Positions 1-6,794 are shown, counted from the first letter of the stretch. The stretch is DNA of 11,052 nucleotides from an uncultured Bacillaceae bacterium (GCA_937958375.1 CALGNY010000027.1:1-11052), one strand, 5' to 3'. Program-made: numbers and translations. The notes: a model not told the origin generated them from the sequence alone.

Positions 1-53
1 TCCCGGACCATTTTTCTCGTCATTTCTTGCTCTTTGGTCAGTTCAAAATTCAT
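1..53 (-). CDS. Acyl-CoA dehydrogenase, N-terminal fragment (cut by window edge)
   Basis: Only the first 17 codons are present, read leftward from the ATG at 53-51: MNFELTKEQEMTRKMVR. An N-terminus of the form 'xFxLTxEQxxxRxxVR' is typical of FAD-dependent acyl-CoA dehydrogenases, which catalyse the alpha,beta-desaturation of acyl-CoA in fatty-acid or branched-chain acyl catabolism. A very strong ribosome binding site (AAGGAGGA, minus strand, about 61-68) lies 7-8 nt upstream and supports this start. A TetR-type palindrome lies immediately upstream at 77-94, and a TetR regulator gene precedes it on the same strand, so the gene is probably repressed by that regulator. The family call rests on 17 residues and on context; substrate specificity cannot be judged. 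Confidence 0.72.
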   Translation of the reverse strand, partial: MNFELTKEQEMTRKMVR

Positions 54-76
54 TTATTTCTCCTCCTTTTTGTATT

Positions 77-94
77 AGACCGACTAGTTGGTCT
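77..94. promoter_or_regulatory. TetR-family operator palindrome before the acyl-CoA dehydrogenase gene
   Basis: AGACCGACTAGTTGGTCT is an 18-bp palindrome with a single mismatched pair (G82/T89), centred on CTAG. It sits 24 nt upstream of the acyl-CoA dehydrogenase start codon and just downstream of the TetR gene. On the minus strand a weak promoter can be drawn around it (CTTACA-like -35 at about 94-99, TAATAC -10 at about 73-78), so a bound dimer would cover the promoter. The size and symmetry fit TetR dimers. The pairing with the neighbouring regulator is inferred from position. Confidence 0.6.
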
Positions 95-106
95 GTAAGG
101 ATTGAA

Positions 107-130
107 TAAAAAACGCTTATTTATAAAGCG
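107..130 (-). terminator. Rho-independent terminator of the TetR gene
   Basis: On the minus strand, CGCTT (130-126) pairs with AAGCG (118-114) around a 7-nt AT-rich loop, followed by TTTTTT (113-108). It starts 1 nt after the TetR stop codon (134-132). The 5-bp stem is short, but the U-run is good. It separates the regulator transcript from the operator and acyl-CoA dehydrogenase gene that follow, so these are probably two transcription units. Confidence 0.6.
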
Positions 131-131
131 G

Positions 132-755
132 TTACTCGTATTGCAGTTCCTTATACAGTTCAGATGCTTGATATTCGTGTAAGGCATGGTCTGTCAATAA
201 TCCATGCATCAAGAGATCGATGTAGACGGCTGCAATCTGATCGATTGATTTTTCTCCGTCTTTCCGATACCACTTATACGTCCAATTGACCATCCCCAAA
301 ATGGACATCGTCGTGATTGTTGGCGGTAACTTTTCTCTGAAATCTCCGTGAGCTTGGCCCTCCTGGATGACATCATTCACAATTTGTTTATATTCATCTC
401 GTTTGGTTTTAATGATTTTTTCGTATTCGTCTTTTAAGTATTTGTTTTCCTGATAAAAAACAACGATATGTTCATTATAGAGGTCAAAAACCCGTACAAA
501 GGATTTCAAAATCTCATGCATTTGCATCATCGGCCGCTCGTACTTTTTCTTCGCTAAATGCCCCTCCTTTAACACATAGGATATAAATTTATCGTGGATG
601 ACATAAAGCAGTTCATCTTTGGATGAAAAATGATGATAGAATCCACCCTTTGACGTGGCTGAATGTTCAACAAGATCCTGTACACTAACGCCGTGGAACC
701 CCTTCTCGGAAAAGAGCTTTAGGGAAGATTCAATAATTTTTTCGCGTAAACTCAT
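132..755 (-). CDS. TetR/AcrR-family transcriptional regulator, KstR2/FadR-like
   Basis: A 207-residue protein of normal TetR length. The N-terminal helix-turn-helix domain spans about residues 4-50: 'LREKIIESSLKLFSEKGFHG' followed by 'SKGGFYHHFSSKDELL', the classic recognition-helix signature. The C-terminal half is a ligand-binding and dimerisation domain. Its 'MVNWTYKWYRKDG' segment (about residues 155-167) resembles the NW-x-x-x-WYrpxG motif of KstR2-like and other acyl-CoA-responsive TetR repressors. The ATG at 755 follows a purine-rich ribosome binding site (GGTGGGAGG, about 760-770). The gene has its own promoter (780-807) and a terminator right after its stop. The likely role is to repress the downstream acyl-CoA dehydrogenase operon through the palindrome at 77-94, with release by an acyl-CoA thioester. 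The family is certain; the ligand and target are inferred from the motif and neighbourhood. Confidence 0.9.
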   Translation of the reverse strand: MSLREKIIESSLKLFSEKGFHGVSVQDLVEHSATSKGGFYHHFSSKDELLYVIHDKFISYVLKEGHLAKKKYERPMMQMHEILKSFVRVFDLYNEHIVVFYQENKYLKDEYEKIIKTKRDEYKQIVNDVIQEGQAHGDFREKLPPTITTMSILGMVNWTYKWYRKDGEKSIDQIAAVYIDLLMHGLLTDHALHEYQASELYKELQYE

Positions 756-779
756 GGACCCCTCCCACCTTTTTTTACC

Positions 780-807
780 ATGTTATCACATTTCGCGAAA
801 GAGTCAA
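780..807 (-). promoter_or_regulatory. Sigma-A promoter of the TetR gene, with internal TTTCGCGAAA palindrome
   Basis: On the minus strand, TTGACT (-35, 807-802) and TAACAT (-10, 785-780) are 16 bp apart, with an extended -10 TG one base before the hexamer. The perfect 10-bp palindrome TTTCGCGAAA (791-800) lies inside the spacer, where a bound protein would block polymerase. It does not resemble the GACCnACTAGTnGGTC palindrome at 77-94. Confidence 0.7.
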
Positions 808-926
808 ATAATTTTCACAAATGCATGTGAGAAGATTGGTTTTACATAGTAGATTTCGATTGCTTTTTAGATCATAACTATGTGTGTAGACATATATTTG
901 TGTCTCACCCAAACATACTTAAACAT

Positions 927-1387
927 CTATTGGAAAGTTCGGTCATCTATTAGCCAAACGTAACTGCCTATTGGACAACACCCTGTTTCTATTGGACGTT
1001 TTTGCGAATCTATTGGACAAAATCGGCATTCTTATGGACAAAATCACGAGCTTAATGGAAAAAAACACACCCTATTGGACAAAATAAAATTCTATTGGAA
1101 ATAAATAAGAGCTAATGGAAACTGGACCACCCTATTGGAAAATTCCTGCCCTACCGGTAGTAAGCGTATGGTTCTATTGGAATATTCGCTACGCTATTGG
1201 AAATTACCCCAATCTATTGGACAATATCCGATCCCTATTGGACGTTTTCGCAAATCTATTGGACAAAATCGACATTCTTATGGACAAAATTACGAGCTTA
1301 ATGGAATTTTTTTTATTCTATTGGACAGTTTCCCCGTTCTATTGGAATTTCTATCCGCCTATTGGACAGTTACTCCGGTTTATTGGC
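927..1387 (+). repeat. Helically phased 20/21-bp array, core CTATTGGA, about 23 units
   Basis: Fifteen exact CTATTGGA copies end at 934, 975, 996, 1017, 1079, 1099, 1139, 1181, 1201, 1221, 1242, 1263, 1325, 1346 and 1366. Eight variant copies fill the gaps: CTATTAGC ending 954, CTTATGGA ending 1038 and 1284, TTAATGGA ending 1059 and 1305, CTAATGGA ending 1119, a poor CTACCGGT ending 1158, and TTATTGGC ending 1387. Spacing is 20 or 21 bp almost throughout, close to two turns of B-DNA, so the cores lie on one face of the helix. The exact copies are always followed by A or C, and 14 of 15 are preceded by a pyrimidine (YCTATTGGAM). Spacers of 12-13 bp are variable and often AT-rich. All units point the same way. 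Mixed 20/21 spacing destroys any reading frame, so this is a DNA element. It is iteron-like in unit size, but the function is unknown. A second array starts near 10993. Confidence 0.93.
1214..1305 (+). repeat. Segmental duplicate inside the CTATTGGA array (copy of 968-1059)
   Basis: The segment 1235-1305 repeats 989-1059 with 4 mismatches in 71 bp, offset 246 bp (12 units). Similarity continues more weakly back to 1214 and 968. Both copies share the spacer sequences and the unusual variant cores CTTATGGA and TTAATGGA. The array has therefore grown partly by copying a multi-unit block. Outside this block the spacers are unrelated. Confidence 0.85.
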
Positions 1388-1408
1388 ATTTTGACTGCAG
1401 TCATACAT

Positions 1409-1702
1409 AAAAAGGCTGGGACAAAAACTATGTTTACTCAGAAAAAAATCGAACAATAGTGCATAACCACCCGCCACGGAAATATACTTCGCTTTTACCC
1501 ATAGGGCATAAGGCGACATCTGCGATAAATCGCAGTGTCTTCTTTACAACGGGGAGCTGGTGAGCCTCCTCGTGCTGACGCACTGCGGGGTCTCACCTAG
1601 GCTCTTCTTCCGATCACAGGATGTGTGAGTGTCGGCGTTGCTCACAGGACGTGACCGAACTTAGCCGACCCGCAGGAGTCTACGTATATTTCCTACGCTT
1701 AA
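1409..1702. repeat. Interspersed intergenic element with inverted ends and nested hairpins
   Basis: The region begins with AGGCTGGGACAAAAAC (1412-1427). GGAAATATAC (1478-1487) is an exact inverted repeat of GTATATTTCC (1684-1693) and bounds a MITE-like core of about 216 bp. Within it are a hairpin at 1515-1539 (GACA/TGTC plus CTGCGAT/ATCGCAG arms with a bulged base), a hairpin at 1559-1597 (GGTGAG/CTCACC closing arms) and a stem GTCGGC/GCCGAC at 1631-1636 and 1664-1669. Two related segments, CACAGGATGTG (1615-1625) and CACAGGACGTG (1643-1653), suggest a nested insertion. From memory, the 'ggctgggacaaaa', 'gagcctcctc...ggggtctca' and 'ggagtctacgtatatttcctacgct' blocks recur in intergenic regions of Planococcaceae and Bacillaceae; this was not searched. 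It contains no coding region. It lies 70 bp after the parC stop, where no clear terminator is visible, so transcripts from parC may run into it. Confidence 0.65.
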
Positions 1703-1772
1703 TTATGCTTGTTCATCTTCCGTGAAGAGTAAAAATAGTTCTGTTCCAGCCGCAAACATTCACAAAAACATA

Positions 1773-4220
1773 TTATTCTTTCGCATCAAAATAGCTCATG
1801 TATCTCGCTTCAATTTGTGTATCGACGACATCACCCGTTTGGTCGGTATCGATGACAAAAGATCCGTTGCTATAGCGATCGGCCGTTTTGAAGTTCAATG
1901 GCATGACCGTTTCGGTTTCACCTTTTTCAGTTTGGATTCGAATCGTCGTGTCTTCGCCGACGAGATGGAATCCGACTAAACGATGAGCGTTTCGCTTCAG
2001 TTCCCTTAACATCGACAAGCCCCGTTTAGCACGATTACTTTGTTCGAACTGAGAAAGGGCCATGCGTTTACATGCGCCACGGTGGGTCACAATGAATAAG
2101 GACGGTTCACTCAAATCATCGAAAACTTCACCATTCACAACATGTTCATCTTTTTTCAGAGACATCGATTTGACCCCTGCTGCTTTAATTCCGACTGGAT
2201 TAAGTTCCGTTTCATGGAACCACAGGCCATAACCTCGGTTGTTTGCCACAAATATTTCTTGATTTCCATCCGTTATGTGGACATTCACAATTTCATCGTC
2301 ATTTTTCAATTTCATCGCATTGATTGGTCTTGAATAACGCTGTACTTTATACGTATCTAAGGTTGTCTTTTTGATCATGCCATTCTTGGTCACAGACAGA
2401 ATGAACTGACTTGATACAAAATCTCTGACAGGAATAGCTTTCACAACCTTTTCATCGCCTGGAATCGAAATGATATTGGCAACGTGTTGGCCCATATCTT
2501 TCCACTTGATATCCGGTAATTCATGGACCGGTATATACAAATAATTTCCTCTATTTGTGAAAAGCAGCAAGGTGTCTGTCGTATTGATTTCCATCAACTG
2601 AAGGAGCTCGTCTCCTTCTTTTCGTTGCAGATCACCAGGGTTCGATGCTCCATACGAGCGTAGGCTTGTTCGCTTGATGTATCCATCACGAGTTAACGAA
2701 ACAACCACGTCCTCAGAAGGAACCATCACTTCTAGATTAATCGTCAAATCTTCTATTTCCGATTCAATAGACGTTCTCCGATCATCATTATAATTTTTCT
2801 TAACAGCTCTGAGTTCATCTTTAATGGCTTTTAACAATACGGATTCATTTTCCAAGATTTCTTTCAACCGATTGATGGTCTCTTGTAATTCTTTTGCTTC
2901 TTGTTCTAAGTCCGTGATGTCCGTATTGGTGAGCCGATATAGTTGGAGCATGACAATGGCTTCTGCTTGTTTGTCAGAAAAATCGTAGTTCGCGATCAAT
3001 CTGTTTTTCGCATCCTGCTTGTTTTCAGAAGCACGGATAGTTGCAATGACATCGTCCAGGATGGAAATCGCATAGATCAATCCTTCTACGATGTGCGCTC
3101 TTGCTTGAGCTTTATTCAAATCAAACTCTGATTGGGCACGTACGACACTTTTTTGGTGATCGATATACGCATCCAATAATCCCTGCAAACTCATCATTGT
3201 CGGTGTTCGATTGGCGATGGCTACCATGTTAAAATTATAACTGACTTGCAGATCGGTGTTTTTATATAAATAATTCAAAACACCCTGGCTGTCTGCATCT
3301 TTTTTCAGCTCAATGACAATCCGCAAACCCGTCCGATCGGTTTCATCCCGTACTTCATTGATGCCTTCCACTTTACGGTCTAAACGAAGTTCATCCATGC
3401 GTTTGACAAGGTTCGCTTTATTGACTTCATATGGAATCTCTGTGATGACAATTTGCTCGCGCCCGCCTCGCATCGTCTCCACTTCTGCTAGACCTCTGAC
3501 GACAATTCTTCCTTTTCCGGTTTCGTATGCTTTGCGGATTTCATCTTTCCCTTGAATAATTCCACCAGTAGGAAAATCAGGCCCAGGGATTTTTTCCATC
3601 AATTTGTCTAGGCTCGCATTCGGGTGATCAAGTTTATAAATGACTGCGTCGATTACCTCACCGAGATTGTGGGGCGGTATATCGGTTGCATAACCAGCAG
3701 ATATACCCGTCGATCCGTTCACCAACAAGTTAGGGAATTTGGCAGGCAAAACGACTGGCTCAAACGAGGTATCATCAAAGTTCTCAATGAATTCGACCGT
3801 TTCTTTTTCAATGTCCCTCAATAGTTCGGATGCAATTCCCGAAAGACGTGCTTCCGTGTAACGCATCGCAGCAGGTGGGTCGCCATCCACACTCCCATTA
3901 TTCCCATGCATTTCGACCAGCTCTTGACGGAGCTTCCACGATTGGCTCATCCGGACGAGCGCTTCATAAACTGAGCTATCGCCGTGTGGGTGATAGTTCC
4001 CGATGACCGTTCCGACCGTTTTCGCGGATTTCCGGAAAGGTTTATCGTGTGTGTTTCGCTCTTCATACATCGCATAGAGAATCCGGCGTTGCACGGGTTT
4101 CAAGCCATCCCGAACATCCGGTAAGGCCCTTTCTTGAATAATATATTTACTGTAACGACCAAATCGGTCGCCAATGACTTCTTCTAATGGTAAATCCAAA
4201 TAGGTAGCTTCTTCGGCCAC
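1773..4220 (-). CDS. parC: DNA topoisomerase IV subunit A
   Basis: An 815-residue type IIA topoisomerase subunit that cuts and rejoins DNA as ParC2ParE2, mainly to decatenate sister chromosomes. The breakage-reunion domain occupies roughly residues 1-490, with the catalytic tyrosine in 'AAMRYTEARLS' (Tyr121). The C-terminal beta-pinwheel follows and carries only a degenerate GyrA box ('QSNRAKRG'), which argues for ParC rather than GyrA, as do the neighbouring parE and the length (B. subtilis and S. aureus ParC are about 800 residues). The quinolone-resistance region reads HPHGDSSVYEA; Ser82 and Glu86 correspond to the S80/E84 hot spots of S. aureus GrlA and are wild type. The start is GTG at 4220-4218; the overlapping ATG (4222-4220) is in another frame. 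A ribosome binding site (TAGGAGTGA) overlaps the parE stop codon and the gap is 12 nt, so parE-parC is one translationally close operon. Confidence 0.97.
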   Translation of the reverse strand: MAEEATYLDLPLEEVIGDRFGRYSKYIIQERALPDVRDGLKPVQRRILYAMYEERNTHDKPFRKSAKTVGTVIGNYHPHGDSSVYEALVRMSQSWKLRQELVEMHGNNGSVDGDPPAAMRYTEARLSGIASELLRDIEKETVEFIENFDDTSFEPVVLPAKFPNLLVNGSTGISAGYATDIPPHNLGEVIDAVIYKLDHPNASLDKLMEKIPGPDFPTGGIIQGKDEIRKAYETGKGRIVVRGLAEVETMRGGREQIVITEIPYEVNKANLVKRMDELRLDRKVEGINEVRDETDRTGLRIVIELKKDADSQGVLNYLYKNTDLQVSYNFNMVAIANRTPTMMSLQGLLDAYIDHQKSVVRAQSEFDLNKAQARAHIVEGLIYAISILDDVIATIRASENKQDAKNRLIANYDFSDKQAEAIVMLQLYRLTNTDITDLEQEAKELQETINRLKEILENESVLLKAIKDELRAVKKNYNDDRRTSIESEIEDLTINLEVMVPSEDVVVSLTRDGYIKRTSLRSYGASNPGDLQRKEGDELLQLMEINTTDTLLLFTNRGNYLYIPVHELPDIKWKDMGQHVANIISIPGDEKVVKAIPVRDFVSSQFILSVTKNGMIKKTTLDTYKVQRYSRPINAMKLKNDDEIVNVHITDGNQEIFVANNRGYGLWFHETELNPVGIKAAGVKSMSLKKDEHVVNGEVFDDLSEPSLFIVTHRGACKRMALSQFEQSNRAKRGLSMLRELKRNAHRLVGFHLVGEDTTIRIQTEKGETETVMPLNFKTADRYSNGSFVIDTDQTGDVVDTQIEARYMSYFDAKE

Positions 4221-4232
4221 ATTCGTTCACTC

Positions 4233-6185
4233 CTAGCTAAGCAGTCTATCATTCTCAAGGATCGTATCGTCTTCTTCCAAGCCGAACTCGACGTTGCCTT
4301 CAATCCATTTCCGTCGAGGTTCCACTTTATCACCCATTAATGTGGCTACACGGCGTTCTGCCTGGGCCACGTCTTCAATGGTGACGCGGATTAACGTTCT
4401 TGTTTCAGGGTTCATGGTTGTATCCCATAATTGATCATCATTCATTTCCCCGAGACCTTTGTATCGTTGGATGGTGTAACCGGACTTGTATTCTTTGACC
4501 AGTTTATCCATCGCTTTTTCATCCCACGCATAGTCTTCTTTATAATTCTTGCCTTTTCCTTTAGAAATCTTGAACAATGGCGGCAATGCGATGTATATTT
4601 TTCCATGCTCAATTAGCGGTCGCATATATCGGTAAAAGAACGTCAACAATAATACCTGAATATGTGCGCCGTCTGTATCCGCATCAGTCATAATGATAAT
4701 TTTATCGTAATTGGCTTCTTCAATATTGAAATCGGCACCGATGCCAGCATTGATCGTGTGGATGATCGTAGCAATTTCTTCATTTTTGAAAATATCATCC
4801 ACTTTTGCTTTTTCGGTGTTGATGACCTTTCCTCGAAGCGGCAAAATCGCTTGAAATCGTCGATCGCGGCCTTGCTTGGCTGAACCGCCAGCCGAATCCC
4901 CCTCAACGAGAAACAATTCATTTTTATTTGGGTTTCTCGATTGGGCAGGAGTTAATTTCCCACTCAGCAAAGCATCTCTTCTTTTGCGTTTTTTACCACT
5001 ACGGGCATCCTCACGGGCTTTTCTCGCAGCTTCTCTCGCTTCTCTAGCTTTGATTGCCTTCTTGATCAACAGCTTAGCTGTATCCGGATTTTCCTCAAAG
5101 AAATAAGACAGTTTTTCACCTAACACCGTTTCCATTGCACTTCTGGCTTCTGGTGTTCCCAATTTACTTTTTGTCTGCCCTTCAAACTGCAACAAGTCCT
5201 CTGGAATCCGAACGGAAATGACGGCCGTCAGTCCTTCCCGGATATCATTCCCATCCAAGTTCTTCGCTTTTTCTTTCAGTAATTGTTTATTTCTCGCATA
5301 TTCATTCACCGTACGGGTGATCGCGGTTTTAGCGCCTGATTCGTGTGTACCACCATCAATCGTCCGGACATTGTTCACAAACGATAGGATATTTTCTGAA
5401 TACCCGTCATTGAATTGGAAAGCGAAGTCGACTTCGATCGTATGGTGAGCCCCTTCAAACGAGACAATGTCATGCAAGCTATCTTTTTCTTCATTCAAAT
5501 ACGCAACGAAATCAACCAACCCATCTTCATATAAGAAAACGTCTTGTTGGTCTTTTCGTTCATCGGTCAAAACAATTTTGACACCTTTTAATAAAAATGC
5601 CGTTTCCCTTAGGCGTTCCGTCAATAACTCATACTGAAAACGCACGGTGGAGAAAATCGTTTCATCTGCTTTAAACGTGATTTTCGTTCCTGTTTTATTC
5701 GTATTACCTTTCATTTCTAACGTTGTCACGGGCTTGCCGCCATTTTCGAATCGCTGGAAATACTTTTTACCGTCCCGATAAATCTCAACTTCCAACCATT
5801 CGGATAACGCGTTAACGACAGAGGCTCCTACACCGTGTAGTCCCCCGCTCGTTTTATAACCACCTTGTCCGAATTTCCCCCCGGCATGCAAAACGGTCAT
5901 AATGACTTCAGGAGTCGGCTTGCCTGTTTGGTGCATCCCAGTCGGCATACCTCGCCCCTCATCAATGATGGAAATCGATTCGTCTTTATGTATCTTGACA
6001 TTAATTTCTTGGCCAAAACCAGCCAACACTTCATCGACCGCATTATCGACGATTTCATAAACCAAATGATGTAGCCCTCGATGATCGGTACTTCCGATGT
6101 ACATACCCGGTCTTTTTCGGACGGCGTCAAGACCTTCCAATACCTGAATGGATTCATCGGAGTACGAATAATTTTGATCAGTCAA
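4233..6185 (-). CDS. parE: DNA topoisomerase IV subunit B
   Basis: The ATPase subunit of topoisomerase IV, partner of the adjacent ParC. With the start chosen here it has 650 residues, close to other Gram-positive ParE proteins. GHKL ATPase domain: 'LVYEIVDNAVDE' with the catalytic Glu44 and Mg-binding Asn48, 'IIDEGRGMP' (Asp75), 'GGKFG' and 'GGLHGVGAS', and the transducer lysine in 'QTKSKLGT'. TOPRIM domain: 'LVEGDSAGGSAKQGRDR' (Glu428) and 'MTDADTDGAHI' (Asp501/503/505). The open frame extends to a TTG at 6212, but AAGGGAG (6201-6195) lies 9 nt before an internal TTG at 6185. The protein from there, 'MTDQNYSYSDESIQVLEGLDAVRKRP', aligns better with known ParE N-termini, so I prefer 6185. No ATG is available nearby. 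Upstream are only a weak extended -10 and the terminator of the preceding gene. Confidence 0.96.
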   Translation of the reverse strand: MTDQNYSYSDESIQVLEGLDAVRKRPGMYIGSTDHRGLHHLVYEIVDNAVDEVLAGFGQEINVKIHKDESISIIDEGRGMPTGMHQTGKPTPEVIMTVLHAGGKFGQGGYKTSGGLHGVGASVVNALSEWLEVEIYRDGKKYFQRFENGGKPVTTLEMKGNTNKTGTKITFKADETIFSTVRFQYELLTERLRETAFLLKGVKIVLTDERKDQQDVFLYEDGLVDFVAYLNEEKDSLHDIVSFEGAHHTIEVDFAFQFNDGYSENILSFVNNVRTIDGGTHESGAKTAITRTVNEYARNKQLLKEKAKNLDGNDIREGLTAVISVRIPEDLLQFEGQTKSKLGTPEARSAMETVLGEKLSYFFEENPDTAKLLIKKAIKAREAREAARKAREDARSGKKRKRRDALLSGKLTPAQSRNPNKNELFLVEGDSAGGSAKQGRDRRFQAILPLRGKVINTEKAKVDDIFKNEEIATIIHTINAGIGADFNIEEANYDKIIIMTDADTDGAHIQVLLLTFFYRYMRPLIEHGKIYIALPPLFKISKGKGKNYKEDYAWDEKAMDKLVKEYKSGYTIQRYKGLGEMNDDQLWDTTMNPETRTLIRVTIEDVAQAERRVATLMGDKVEPRRKWIEGNVEFGLEEDDTILENDRLLS

Positions 6186-6239
6186 ATAAAATAGCTCCCT
6201 TCTATTCTGCAAACAATTGAAACGTAAAAACAGACTCTG

Positions 6240-6262
6240 GATATATCATTCTCTTCGACAAA
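6240..6262 (-). promoter_or_regulatory. Possible parE-parC promoter (weak, extended -10)
   Basis: On the minus strand, TGATATATC (6248-6240) gives an extended -10 (TG-n-TATATC) about 55 nt before the parE start. The -35 position holds only TTTTCT-like sequence that overlaps the tail of the terminator at 6264-6292. This is the only candidate in the 117-bp gap between the CoA-binding gene and parE. Confidence 0.35.
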
Positions 6263-6263
6263 G

Positions 6264-6292
6264 AAAATCCCTGCAACTCAGCAGAGATTTTT
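6264..6292 (-). terminator. Rho-independent terminator of the CoA-binding protein gene
   Basis: AAAATC-T-CTGC and GCAG-G-GATTTT arms (minus strand 6291-6281 and 6274-6264) pair around the 6-nt loop TGAGTT with one internal mismatch. The arms carry their own A and T tracts, so the hairpin ends in TTTTCTTTG. It begins 11 nt after the stop codon of the CoA-binding gene and separates it from parE. Confidence 0.7.
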
Positions 6293-6302
6293 ACCAAGTG
6301 AT

Positions 6303-6719
6303 TTACGAATTTCCAATTTGCACAGCATGGACGACTTTAATGCATAAGTCCATTATGACGGTAAAATCATGCTCTTTCAATAGTTGATAGGCTTCTTCAT
6401 TCTCCACACCGAGTTGCGCCCAAAAAATTTTACAATCCGTATTGATGGCGTCTCTTGCAATGTCCGGCAAAAACTCTGAACGTCTGAAAACATTGATGAT
6501 ATCAATTTTCTCCGGAATCTCTTCTAACGTTGCATAGCTTTTTTCACCTAGAACTTCATCAACCATTGGATTGACCGGGATGATTCGATAACCATTTTCT
6601 TGCATGATCTTTGATATCTGATAAGAAGTGCGCTCTTCTTTATCCGATAATCCAACCACGGCGATTGTTTTCGATTCTTGTAAAATTTGTTTGAGTTGTT
6701 CATTGGATGGATTTTTCAT
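6303..6719 (-). CDS. yneT: CoA-binding domain protein (YneT/YccU family)
   Basis: A 138-residue single-domain Rossmann protein of the CoA_binding_2 family. Visible motifs are the dinucleotide/CoA-binding loop 'IAVVGLSDKEERTSYQI' (residues 19-35), 'PVNPMVDEVLGEKSY' (48-62), 'DIINVFRR' (73-80), 'FWAQLGVENEEA' (99-110) and 'VIMDLCIKVVH' with Cys126. This is the order seen in YccU/YneT and in the CoA-binding domain of succinyl-CoA synthetase alpha. The biochemical role is not established for the family; binding of CoA or an acyl-CoA is the usual expectation. The start is ATG at 6719 with AAAGGGAG about 10 nt upstream (6736-6729). In B. subtilis, yneS(plsY)-yneT-parE-parC are neighbours, and the same set is present here. 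It has its own promoter and terminator and so is probably monocistronic. Confidence 0.88.
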   Translation of the reverse strand: MKNPSNEQLKQILQESKTIAVVGLSDKEERTSYQISKIMQENGYRIIPVNPMVDEVLGEKSYATLEEIPEKIDIINVFRRSEFLPDIARDAINTDCKIFWAQLGVENEEAYQLLKEHDFTVIMDLCIKVVHAVQIGNS

Positions 6720-6751
6720 ACCGACACGCTCCCTTTTGGCTTCTTAACTTT

Positions 6752-6780
6752 AGAATATCTTTTTTCACCGGATTTCTCAA
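6752..6780 (-). promoter_or_regulatory. Sigma-A promoter of the CoA-binding protein gene
   Basis: On the minus strand, TTGAGA (-35, 6780-6775) and TATTCT (-10, 6757-6752) are exactly 17 bp apart, 33 nt before the start codon. It is divergent from the plsY promoter (6811-6839); the two -35 elements are about 30 bp apart. Confidence 0.65.
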
Positions 6781-6794
6781 CTATTCGCGTAGTT

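Noticed and set aside
655..849. Short plus-strand frame over the 5' end of the TetR gene, and other frames opposite parC, parE, capA and folE2
   Set aside because: They overlap strongly supported genes in other frames, lack ribosome binding sites and show no recognisable domains.
927..1387. CRISPR array
   Set aside because: The conserved part is only 8-10 bp with 12-13-bp spacers, far below CRISPR repeat and spacer lengths, some spacers are duplicated, and no cas gene is nearby.
927..1387. Replication origin or DnaA-box cluster
   Set aside because: The core CTATTGGA does not resemble the DnaA box TTATCCACA, no Rep protein or DnaA gene is present, and the region lies in ordinary chromosomal context. 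Only the unit size is iteron-like.
1115..1459. Open frames of 114 and 91 codons (1115-1459, 1135-1410) across the repeat array, with periodic LLD/YWT/PIGQ peptides
   Set aside because: The periodic peptides arise because 21 bp is seven codons; 20-bp steps shift the frame repeatedly, variation does not respect codons, and no ribosome binding site is present. The repeats act at DNA level.
1598..1772. Terminator directly after parC
   Set aside because: The 70 bp after the stop have no GC stem followed by a T-run on the minus strand; hairpins in the interspersed element lack U-tracts, so I do not call one.
3980..3995. Quinolone-resistance change in ParC
   Set aside because: The region reads HPHGDSSVYEA with Ser82 and Glu86, the susceptible residues at both hot spots.
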